From a virus: a stretch of DNA of 45,122 nucleotides. Shown piece by piece: positions 6,608 to 13,950 of this stretch. Below the pieces are notes generated by a model. That model was not told where the DNA came from. It searched no databases and saw only the letters and a program-made list of their open reading frames with translations. How positions within the stretch are numbered: position 1 is the stretch's first letter; each line of letters opens with the position of its first letter. Both the position numbers and the translations under genes were made by a program. The stretch is from positions 1 through 45,122 of the IMG/VR virus record IMGVR_UViG_3300046462_000711, one strand, 5' to 3'.

Positions 6608-9169
6608 ATGCAAAAACAATCACGTCATATCCTCTTGGACGCCGCGCAATCCGGGTCAGTGAGATTCCTGTCCGGGCTCCATGTGAATCTGGAGGAAGGC
6701 AAAGCGGCCACCTGGGTGACGATTACCCGCACCGGCAAGTTCACGGATCCGCGCTATGGCGAATTCGAGATCAGTCGGGCCATGCTGTTGACGATGGTCG
6801 ACAATTTCAACAAGCGGGTGTTCGGACAAGACGTGTTCATTGATGTCGCACATCGCCCGAACGATGGAGCAGCGGCCAAGGTATTGAAGCTGTCGGTTGA
6901 GGGCGACCGCTTGCGAGCCTTGTGCGAGTGGACGCCGCTCGGTCTGGACGCAATCCAGAACAAGGGCTATCGCTACCTCTCCATCGAGTACCACGAACAC
7001 TACACGGATAACGAATCCCGCACCGATTTCGGTCCGGTCATGATGGGCGCGGGGTTGGTCGTGCGTCCCGCCATCAAGCGCCTTGATCCTATTCAGCTAT
7101 CCGAAGCCATCGAAGATCAGGGCATTCCGGTCCTGATCCACCCAGAACTCCAAACCAAACTACTGCAGGAGCTACACATCATGCATAAGAAATTACTTGA
7201 AGCACTGAAAGCAAAGCTGGCGGCGAAGAAGCTGGCATCTGCCGTTGTTGATTCGCTGGTTCTTGCGGCCGAGAAGGCCGTGGCCCACGTAGTCGACGAA
7301 ACTGCGGCAACGTTGTTACTGAATTCGTTCGACGACGCCGGCACCAAGTTAGCAGAACAGATCGGCAGTCAGGAAATCAAGTTGTCGGTCGAAGTTCCAG
7401 CGATGACCCTGGGTATGAATGCTGACCAGGTTCGGCTGCTGATGGCCGAAGAAACAAAAAAAGCTGCTGACACCACCAGGGCATTGAGCGAGAAGCGCGA
7501 CGGCAATGTCAAATTGCTGTCTGACACCATCGGCGCCGTGACCGCGTTCGACACCGAGACAAAGAAAGCGCTGACCGAAGCGGTGGCCGACCTGGTTACG
7601 CCGGAAATGACGGTTGAGCAGGTGACGAAGCTTGCTCAGGTACAGATCAATCAGGGCAATGAATTGGCCGTTGCGCGCCAACTTTCCGGGTTGGGTTATG
7701 TGGCGCAGCGAGGCAATCTGCACATCTCCGTGCCATTCGAAGATGTGAAGAAGCTCGAAGGCATGTATCGCGACCAGCTCAAGAAGACTTCAAGCTACGC
7801 TAACGGCGGGTTGAAGCTGGCCGAGAAGTTGCCCGAGCGTTACAGCGGATTCGTCAACATGGTGCTGGCGGAATTCGACCGTGTCCACGCGCCCGTGATC
7901 GCAAACGAAGTGAAAATGCTTTCTGGCGGCCAGACCAATATCTCGGACACCAATTTGCCGGTGGGCTTCCGGCGCGAGGTGATTCGCGAGGCGTTGTCCG
8001 ATCTGCGCATTCTGGAACTGGTGCAAGCCACTACAGATTTCAGCGCTACAGTGACGACCCAAATCCCGTACGAGCTGCGCGACATGTCGGCAGTCTACAA
8101 CGACGGCATCGTGTACGAAGGTCAACCAATCCACCGTGCTAGCGTCGGCCAGTTCATGGATACCGCGTACATCCAACCTATGAAGCTGGCAATGTTGATT
8201 TCCAACGAAGTGATGTATTTCACACAGGCGTCGGCGATCAACTGGGACGCGATGGGACGCAACGTCGAGATGAACGCACGCATCATGCGCGAATTGATCT
8301 GCCGCCGTATCTTGAACGAGCTGCAGCGGTCCACCGATGCTTACCAAGCCGCCGCGGTTGTCGCCGAGAGTTTTACGGCACAGCTGGGCGCTGTCAGCCA
8401 AATCAAGACCGTGTCGTTCCCGATCGTCCGTCCATTCCAGCAGCGTGACCTGCAGGGCAACAACGTCGGATCGCCGCAGAACCCGGTAGTGGTCACGCTG
8501 AACAGTGTTGTGATCGCTCAATGGGACGGCACCGGCAAGCAAGCAGCCGGCACCTATTGGAAGGCGAATTCGTACAACCTGGGTTATATCCAGTTCGTCA
8601 CGCAAGCCGGCGCGCCTGTTGTTCCTGCCGCGACTGGCAGCAATACCATCGCGTATTACACCCCGACCAACATCGTGAAGGTGGATTCGGACATTGCGGC
8701 AGGTTCGACGCTCGAAAAGCAAATGAACAAGGTGATCCAGGCAGTAGGCAAGCGCAAAGCATTCATGAGCGGGCAGCGCTTTGTGACACCAGATTTTCTG
8801 TTGACTTCTCCGACGTTGAACAATGCGATGTCAAATGCTGAGCAGTTCCAGCAGCAGTTTCAGCGCAGCGGTTCAAACACCGACAACGGCGGCGATCTCG
8901 GTCAGGTCAACAACCTGCCTGCATACGGTACCAATGCGCCAGGCGTCGACATGGGCGACGAGCGCGTAATCATCGGCCAGCGCGGTCTGCTGGGCTACGT
9001 GGTTGCGAAGCCGTTTGTTACTGGCCAGCCGTTCGAAGCTGTTGATAACACCGGCACACCGATCGGCAAAAAGCAAGCCTACGGCGAAGAGTACAGCGCC
9101 ATCAAGGTGCCGCTGCCGGTCGCCAACCGCATGACCTCGGTGCTGGTGTACAGCGTCACCGGCCGCTAA
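6608..9169 (+). CDS. fused prohead protease - scaffold - major capsid protein
   Basis: 853 residues from ATG 6608. The frame is open upstream to 6419, but that stretch crosses the C8 element and looks untranslated. Residues 1-185 match Mu gpI-type proteases: H82 (DVAHRPND) and S125 (YRYLSIEYH) are the likely catalytic pair, and the block ends in GAGLVVRPAIKRLDP. Residues 191-370 are highly charged and helical, like a scaffold. From about 400 on lies a capsid-like region ending in the acidic/hydrophobic strands expected of a major head protein. Separate genes I, Z and T in Mu appear merged here. An internal ATG at 7181 with CAGGAG at 7166 could yield scaffold-capsid alone. Confidence 0.88.
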   Translation: MQKQSRHILLDAAQSGSVRFLSGLHVNLEEGKAATWVTITRTGKFTDPRYGEFEISRAMLLTMVDNFNKRVFGQDVFIDVAHRPNDGAAAKVLKLSVEGDRLRALCEWTPLGLDAIQNKGYRYLSIEYHEHYTDNESRTDFGPVMMGAGLVVRPAIKRLDPIQLSEAIEDQGIPVLIHPELQTKLLQELHIMHKKLLEALKAKLAAKKLASAVVDSLVLAAEKAVAHVVDETAATLLLNSFDDAGTKLAEQIGSQEIKLSVEVPAMTLGMNADQVRLLMAEETKKAADTTRALSEKRDGNVKLLSDTIGAVTAFDTETKKALTEAVADLVTPEMTVEQVTKLAQVQINQGNELAVARQLSGLGYVAQRGNLHISVPFEDVKKLEGMYRDQLKKTSSYANGGLKLAEKLPERYSGFVNMVLAEFDRVHAPVIANEVKMLSGGQTNISDTNLPVGFRREVIREALSDLRILELVQATTDFSATVTTQIPYELRDMSAVYNDGIVYEGQPIHRASVGQFMDTAYIQPMKLAMLISNEVMYFTQASAINWDAMGRNVEMNARIMRELICRRILNELQRSTDAYQAAAVVAESFTAQLGAVSQIKTVSFPIVRPFQQRDLQGNNVGSPQNPVVVTLNSVVIAQWDGTGKQAAGTYWKANSYNLGYIQFVTQAGAPVVPAATGSNTIAYYTPTNIVKVDSDIAAGSTLEKQMNKVIQAVGKRKAFMSGQRFVTPDFLLTSPTLNNAMSNAEQFQQQFQRSGSNTDNGGDLGQVNNLPAYGTNAPGVDMGDERVIIGQRGLLGYVVAKPFVTGQPFEAVDNTGTPIGKKQAYGEEYSAIKVPLPVANRMTSVLVYSVTGR
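7166..7183 (+). promoter_or_regulatory. internal ribosome binding site and in-frame ATG inside the protease-capsid gene
   Basis: CAGGAG at 7166-7171 lies 9 nt before ATG 7181, which is codon 192 of the large frame and begins MHKKLLEALKAKLAAKK. It falls exactly between the protease block and the charged helical segment. It is a better ribosome site than that of the ATG at 6608. Such nested starts make Nu3 from lambda C and Z from Mu I (known from those phages); here it would also carry the capsid domain. Confidence 0.6.
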
Positions 9170-9202
9170 CCAAGAAATAACCCCGAGCGAAGTTGTATAG
9201 GC

Positions 9203-9226
9203 GCCTGCCCTCATTGGAGGGCAGGC
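9203..9226 (+). terminator. strong hairpin after the capsid gene
   Basis: A perfect 10-bp stem, GCCTGCCCTC / GAGGGCAGGC, around an ATTG loop, followed only by TTTA. It lies between the capsid stop and the next gene. More likely a partial terminator or mRNA-stabilising structure that raises capsid yield than a complete terminator. Confidence 0.65.
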
Positions 9227-9254
9227 TTTAGTCCTAACAAACCACAGGAATTAT

Positions 9255-9638
9255 ATGAAATTCGTACCGCACACCAACAGCTTCGAAAACACTATCCACG
9301 TCGGTGGCGTGACCATTCCGGCCGGCGAGACACGGGACGTCGACCCGTCGCTGTTACCTGGCTGGGAGCCAGAGGGCGACAAAATGGCGGATTTGCCCGC
9401 GGATCCGATCGCCGACATGCTGAAGGGGAATGTGAAGGATGTCAGTGCCGCACTGGAATTGCTCAGCGATGACGAACTGCATTCAGCCCTATACCTGGAA
9501 GAACGGGGCCAGGCCCGCAAGTCCTTGCTGGAATTGATGGCGGCTGAGAAGCTGCAGCGCGCCGCTGGCCAGGGCGGCTATCAGGAACTGTTGTCACCTG
9601 CCGCACCGGCGACTTCTACCACGGAAACGAACGAGTAA
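9255..9638 (+). CDS. hypothetical head-region protein
   Basis: 127 residues following the capsid gene, with AGGAA upstream of ATG. The N-terminus (TIHVGGVTIPAGETRDVD) resembles short beta-rich segments of head-tail joining or decoration proteins. The middle is acidic and helical (LSDDELHSALYLEERGQARKS). No family is recognised with confidence. Two bases separate it from the next gene, so they are co-translated. Confidence 0.75.
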   Translation: MKFVPHTNSFENTIHVGGVTIPAGETRDVDPSLLPGWEPEGDKMADLPADPIADMLKGNVKDVSAALELLSDDELHSALYLEERGQARKSLLELMAAEKLQRAAGQGGYQELLSPAAPATSTTETNE

Positions 9639-9640
9639 TC

Positions 9641-10276
9641 ATGGCCGGTTCGATGTCGCGTGCTGACCTGGTCGCAGACCTGACCGCATCTCTGCATGAT
9701 GCGGCCGAGGTGTTTGTCGCGCCCGACGACATGGCGCGCCTGTTGGACGTGGCTGCGCTCGACTTCAGCCGACACCGTCAGCGCACGCTACTGGGCACCA
9801 TGACCGTCGAAGTTGGCCGCATGGATTACCCGGCGCCGGCCAATCTTTACCTCTTCAAGTCGTCCTTGTGGGGTATTGCGCCGGTCCCGCGCGCCAAGCC
9901 ATGGGAGCGGCAGTGGCCAGGGCCGATGCCGGATGTGCGTCTGGTGGATGGCGTGTCCGGACGTGAGCTGCACTTGGCACCAGTGCCGACGCAGTTGCAG
10001 TTGATGACGCTGGGTTCCGAATTCCGTTATTACTATTTTGGCAACCAGATGATAGGAGATGCTGCCACCGACACCACGCTGGCAGACGGCGATCGTTTCC
10101 TGTTGCTGCTGCGGGCGCAGGCTGAAGCTATGCGCGAGCTCTCGATGCGCAACATCAAGAAACCGGTTCAGATGCGCGACGGCTTGCATTCGGCGCCGCG
10201 GAACATGACGCCGGCGGCGCTGCACATTGAGCTGATGCGAGAGTGGGAATCAAAAGTGCTGAGGCTGGGCGTATGA
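9641..10276 (+). CDS. putative head-tail connector protein
   Basis: 211 residues between the capsid and tail-completion genes. In Mu-like and HK97-like phages this slot holds the head completion/adaptor proteins. It is helical at both ends with a central beta-rich part containing YPAPANLYLFKSSLWG. The stop overlaps the next start (ATGA). The assignment is by position, with no diagnostic motif. Confidence 0.7.
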   Translation: MAGSMSRADLVADLTASLHDAAEVFVAPDDMARLLDVAALDFSRHRQRTLLGTMTVEVGRMDYPAPANLYLFKSSLWGIAPVPRAKPWERQWPGPMPDVRLVDGVSGRELHLAPVPTQLQLMTLGSEFRYYYFGNQMIGDAATDTTLADGDRFLLLLRAQAEAMRELSMRNIKKPVQMRDGLHSAPRNMTPAALHIELMREWESKVLRLGV

Positions 10277-10758
10277 CTTTCCTGAATATCGTTGTCGACG
10301 CTGCGCAGCTCGAAAAGCGCGCGGCAAAGGCCATTACTATATTGCCGGCCACGCTGGATCGGTTCGTTCAGCGTGGCGCGAACGAATTCGCCCGGGCAGA
10401 AAAGAAGGAAGCCCCAAAGGCATTGACCAATCTGACCAACAGCATCCAGGTACGGAAGAACCATGTTGCAGATTACAGCGTGGTGCCGACCATGAAATAC
10501 GCCGCAGCCGTCAACAATGGCGGCCGTCCGCATTGGGCGCCGCTGAATCCCTTGATGGACTGGCTGCGTGTGACCAAGCGTGTGACCGACAAGCGACAGC
10601 TTAGAGCGCGGGCCAAGGGCCTGCAACGCTTCATAGCCGCGCACGGCACCAAGGCGAATCCTTTTGTGCAACGCACACGAAAGAAGATGGATGACCGCGT
10701 GATTGCCCTGTTGCGCGAAGGTGTGCACACAGGACTGAAGCAGGTATTTGAATCATGA
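10273..10758 (+). CDS. HK97 gp10-like tail completion / head-tail joining protein
   Basis: 161 residues. Features fit the gp10 family: an N-terminal helix, RGANEFARAEKKEAPKAL, then a beta segment with YAAAVNNGGRPHW (the family usually has a Y-A-xx-V-E-xG-T-xxxxxxPFL pattern), and a C-terminal ANPFVQRTRKKM helix. These proteins finish the connector or tail neck. ATG 10273 overlaps the previous stop, which fixes the start. Confidence 0.75.
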   Translation: MTFLNIVVDAAQLEKRAAKAITILPATLDRFVQRGANEFARAEKKEAPKALTNLTNSIQVRKNHVADYSVVPTMKYAAAVNNGGRPHWAPLNPLMDWLRVTKRVTDKRQLRARAKGLQRFIAAHGTKANPFVQRTRKKMDDRVIALLREGVHTGLKQVFES

Positions 10759-11354
10759 ACCCACAGACTCCAGAATCTAAGATCCTGACATCGTTCAAGG
10801 CAGCACTGGCTTCCGCCTATCCATTGCGCACGGTAACGCGCAGCTTGAAAGATTATGCAGAACGTCAGCCGGCCGAGCTGAAAGCGGGTGTCTTTACCGT
10901 GATTACGGTTAAGCAGCCAGGTGGTGACGTGTACGAGCAAATGCTGGATTTCATGGTCGTTGGCCAGCTGCAGCTAAGCGAGCAGGCCGCCGGCGAAGAC
11001 ATTGAAGAGGCTGAGCTAATCATGGCGCGCGAGGTCAAGACCTTGATCCAGCGTCAGCTCACGGGACCGGTGATGCGCATTACTGGCATCGATCACTCGG
11101 CGCAGCTTGAAGTGCCGTACGGCTGGGTATCGATCGCGGTCGAATGTGGTCCGTATGACGCCACCGAGCCGTTGACCGAAGATGAACACATCGGCCATCT
11201 GACTGACTTCCTGACCTTCCGCGGCGACATCGATGTCAGCCAGCCGCACCAGAGCGCCGCCGAGCATCAAAAATGGGCGGCAGACGCGCCGGATTATCAA
11301 ACCAGCAAACCAGACGCACAGATGAGCGTCACCATTCCACGGAGTATCCCATGA
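10755..11354 (+). CDS. Mu gp37-like tail terminator protein
   Basis: 199 residues, overlapping the genes on both sides by 4 bp. An N-terminal helix with KILTSFKAALASAYP is followed by strands and FTVITVKQPGG, then DFMVVGQLQLSE. This is compatible with the small tail-terminator fold of Mu gp37 (K) that caps the tube. Position immediately before a gp38-like gene and the sheath supports this. The last 50 residues (HQSAAEHQKWAADAPDYQ) are a low-complexity tail of unknown use. Confidence 0.7.
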   Translation: MNPQTPESKILTSFKAALASAYPLRTVTRSLKDYAERQPAELKAGVFTVITVKQPGGDVYEQMLDFMVVGQLQLSEQAAGEDIEEAELIMAREVKTLIQRQLTGPVMRITGIDHSAQLEVPYGWVSIAVECGPYDATEPLTEDEHIGHLTDFLTFRGDIDVSQPHQSAAEHQKWAADAPDYQTSKPDAQMSVTIPRSIP

Positions 11355-11578
11355 GCGAGTTGACAAAAATCACCCCGAAACCCGGCATGATCGTGCCGCT
11401 GCCGGACGGAAACGGCAATCTGCCGGCCGAGGGCAAAACCTTGATCCTGAACAGTTACTGGTACCAGCGCAAATTCGACGGTGACGTCACGTTTGATGAT
11501 GTGCCGGTTGAGGCGCAAGCAGTCACAAAAGAATCTCCGGCCAACCGGGATACCGAAGTAAAACCTGCGGGCAAATAA
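11351..11578 (+). CDS. Mu gp38-like protein (DUF2635 type)
   Basis: 75 residues from ATG 11351, which overlaps the upstream stop. The pattern V-P-LPDGNGNLPAEGKT, then YWYQRKFDGDV, is characteristic of the DUF2635/Mu gp38 group: a short protein encoded just before the sheath gene in Mu-like phages. Its role is undefined. It is probably tail-assembly related. Confidence 0.8.
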   Translation: MSELTKITPKPGMIVPLPDGNGNLPAEGKTLILNSYWYQRKFDGDVTFDDVPVEAQAVTKESPANRDTEVKPAGK

Positions 11579-11610
11579 GCCCGATCAATCACTAACTGAG
11601 AGGAACCGCC

Positions 11611-13095
11611 ATGGCCGACAATGTCAGCTTCCGCGAAATCCCGGCCGACGTTGTTGTGCCGGGACAATTTATCGAAATAGACGGCTCGCGCGCTGATAGC
11701 GGCACGCCGCCTATTCCGCGCAAGATCATCATCATGGGACAGAAGCTGGCGACTGGCACGGCGGTCACAGCAGTTCCGACCGAGGTGCCCGTCGGCACCG
11801 TTGACCAGGTGGTGCAGCTGGGCGGCCGCGGCTCGCTACTGGCGCAGATAGCGGCCGAAGCGTTCAAGGCCAATCCATACGGGAAATTTACCGTCATTGC
11901 AACCGATGACCTGGCCGCCGGCGTCGCCGCAACAGGATCGATCGTTGTCACCGGGCCGGCCGTCGAGTCCGGGACCATTGCTCTGTATGTCGATGCGACA
12001 TTGGTGCAGGTCGGCGTTACAAAAGGTGATACCGGGATCCAGATCGCGGCAAATATTGCAACGCAGATCAATGCCAATTCTGATCTGCCGTTGTCGGTGC
12101 CGGTGGCGCCGACAACCGCAACGCTGGCGCTCGTTGCCAAACACAAGGGCGAATGCGGCAACGATCTTGATGTACGGTATTCGTTCTATCTTGGGCAAAA
12201 TCTGCCTTCCGGTGTGACGCTGGCCGTCACGGCGATGGCCGGCGGTACCGGAAATCCTGATGTCGGCCCCTTGCTGGCAGCCATCAAGGGGGATGACAGA
12301 ATCGTGCTGATCAGTCCATGGACCGACAGCAGCAACGTGCCCAAGATCGAAGCTGATTTTGCTGATCGCTATGGTCCGATGAAACAACAAGAGTCGCATG
12401 TCTTCAGCTGCATTTCCGGCACTTACGCCGGCTTGGTAACGTACGGATCCAGCCGCAATAGCCCGCATGTATCGATTGTCACGCGGGAAGGCAATATGGT
12501 TGCTCCATGGCGTATCGCAGCATCGGTTGCCGGCCTGTGCAGCTTGCGCGGATCCGCTGACCCGGCTCGACCGTTCTTCGGGATGGTCTTGCCAGGTATT
12601 CCAGCACCGGCAGAAGGCGTACGCTTTGACCAGCCAACCCGCAATAATTTGCTGAAATACGGTCTTTCCACACTGCGCTACGATGCGGGCGGCAACGTGA
12701 TGATCGAGATGGTGACCACCACCTATAAGACCAACAGTTTCGGTGTGCCGACTCGGGCGTATTTCAAGCTGCAGAGCAAGTGGACTGCCGATTATTTTCG
12801 CTATGCATGGAAGGTGCTCATCGCCACTCGCTATCCGGATTTCAAGCTGGCGGATGACGGCACCAACTTTGCACCAGGTCAGCCGATCGTGACGCCGAGC
12901 GTATTGCGCATTGAGACGATCGGTCTGGCGCGTACGCTGGAATACGCCGGCATCATCGAAAACGTGGACGAGTTCAAGAAAACGTTGCTGATCCTGCGCT
13001 CGATCGCCAATCCGAACCAGGTCAATGCCGTGGCGTCGCCTAACCTGGTCAACCAGTTCGACATTTTTGCGGCGGCGGTCAAATTCATTAATTAA
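11611..13095 (+). CDS. contractile tail sheath protein (Mu gpL-like)
   Basis: 494 residues with RBS GAGAGGA before ATG. The N-terminus (FREIPADVVVPGQFIEID) and a C-terminal region (TIGLARTLEYAGIIENVDEFKKTLLI...NPNQVNAVASPNLVNQF) match the sheath family of Mu-type myoviruses. It polymerises around the tail tube and contracts on infection, so the virion is a myovirus. It is followed by the tube gene, as expected. Confidence 0.92.
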   Translation: MADNVSFREIPADVVVPGQFIEIDGSRADSGTPPIPRKIIIMGQKLATGTAVTAVPTEVPVGTVDQVVQLGGRGSLLAQIAAEAFKANPYGKFTVIATDDLAAGVAATGSIVVTGPAVESGTIALYVDATLVQVGVTKGDTGIQIAANIATQINANSDLPLSVPVAPTTATLALVAKHKGECGNDLDVRYSFYLGQNLPSGVTLAVTAMAGGTGNPDVGPLLAAIKGDDRIVLISPWTDSSNVPKIEADFADRYGPMKQQESHVFSCISGTYAGLVTYGSSRNSPHVSIVTREGNMVAPWRIAASVAGLCSLRGSADPARPFFGMVLPGIPAPAEGVRFDQPTRNNLLKYGLSTLRYDAGGNVMIEMVTTTYKTNSFGVPTRAYFKLQSKWTADYFRYAWKVLIATRYPDFKLADDGTNFAPGQPIVTPSVLRIETIGLARTLEYAGIIENVDEFKKTLLILRSIANPNQVNAVASPNLVNQFDIFAAAVKFIN

Positions 13096-13164
13096 TGACG
13101 GCGACCGTGTCGGCGGCAGCGCCGATGCGGTCTGTCGGAAACAGTCCAACTTCAGGAGAAAAGC

Positions 13165-13518
13165 ATGTCTGCATTACTTGCCCGTTTAAAAATGACCTTT
13201 GATGGTCAAACCTATGCCACCGAGGAGCGCGCAACGGAGGTTGACATTGGCGGCGCCGACAATGAGCCGGTGGTCGACGCCAGCAAAAATACGCATACCG
13301 CAGAAAAGCTGAATCCGGGCATGATCAAATGCACATTGCTGGCGACCGAGGGTTTCAAGCTGCGGCCGCTGCAGGCCATGAGCGGCGGCACCATTATTGC
13401 CGAGGGCAACAACGGTCTGAATTTCATCATGCGTAACGCCAAGTGTGGCAGCGCACGGACCTTCGGCGCCGGCGGCAAGATCTCGGCGACGTTCTACGGT
13501 GATGTGGAGGAGATGTAA
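13165..13518 (+). CDS. tail tube protein (Mu gpM-like)
   Basis: 117 residues with AGGAGA upstream. The beta-rich sequence with ALLARLKMTFDGQTY at the N-terminus and NAKCGSARTFGAGG before ATFYGDVEEM fits the Mu gpM tube family. It forms the rigid inner tube. It sits between sheath and chaperone genes in conserved order. Confidence 0.9.
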   Translation: MSALLARLKMTFDGQTYATEERATEVDIGGADNEPVVDASKNTHTAEKLNPGMIKCTLLATEGFKLRPLQAMSGGTIIAEGNNGLNFIMRNAKCGSARTFGAGGKISATFYGDVEEM

Positions 13519-13520
13519 TC

Positions 13521-13832
13521 ATGTCAACCTACACGGATAAATTCAAAAAAGGAATGAAGGTCGGCAAGGACGTTCACATGGATTTCGAGCTGAGGGAAAT
13601 GACCACGGCCGACATGCTGGACGCGGAGATGGAGGTTTCCGCCGGCAAGCCGATAAATTTTTCCGCAGCCCTGGCCAGCTTGCAATTAGTCCGCGTTGGT
13701 ACCTATGAAGGCCCGTTCACGTTGAAGATGGTGAAGTCGCTCCACCCGGATGATTTCAACGCACTGCGCGCTGGATTGAACGAGGTAGCCAAGCTGGGGG
13801 AAGAGTCGTCGCCGAGCAAGAAGACCGACTGA
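13521..13832 (+). CDS. tail assembly chaperone (Mu gp41-like), zero-frame product
   Basis: 103 residues, mostly helical, with HMDFELREMTTADMLDAE near the N-terminus, in the chaperone position just before the tape measure. RBS GGAGG precedes ATG. In Mu, gp41 and the -1 frameshift product gp41-gp42 coat the tape measure during tail assembly. The same arrangement is visible here (see the frameshifted product). Confidence 0.85.
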   Translation: MSTYTDKFKKGMKVGKDVHMDFELREMTTADMLDAEMEVSAGKPINFSAALASLQLVRVGTYEGPFTLKMVKSLHPDDFNALRAGLNEVAKLGEESSPSKKTD

Positions 13833-13948
13833 GGGCGGTTCTCTTTCTCGGCAAGGAAACGGGGTGGTCGGAAGCTGAAATACTGGCCATGCCCCGCGTC
13901 CGGCTGAATTTCTATATCGAACAACTGACCCAAGCAAATGATGAGTGA
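13521..13948 (+). CDS. predicted -1 frameshift product of the tail chaperone gene (gp41-gp42)
   Basis: The -1 frame stays open across the gp41 stop at 13830-13832 and continues to a TGA at 13946-13948. It reads FLGKETGWSEAEILAMP, then RVRLNFYIEQLTQANDE, which is like Mu gp42/GpE-type extensions and has no start codon of its own with a ribosome site. The shift is likely between about 13796 (G GGG GAA) and 13829; no perfect canonical heptamer is present. The extension ends 2 bp before the tape measure ATG. Confidence 0.7.
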
Positions 13949-13950
13949 CC

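Noticed and set aside
7790-8722. 310-codon minus-strand frame inside the capsid gene
   Set aside because: Antisense to a strongly supported capsid domain; rich in His/Arg/Gln as expected of an antisense shadow.
11836-13149. 437-codon minus-strand frame inside the sheath gene
   Set aside because: Same reasoning: it is the complement of a recognised tail sheath gene.
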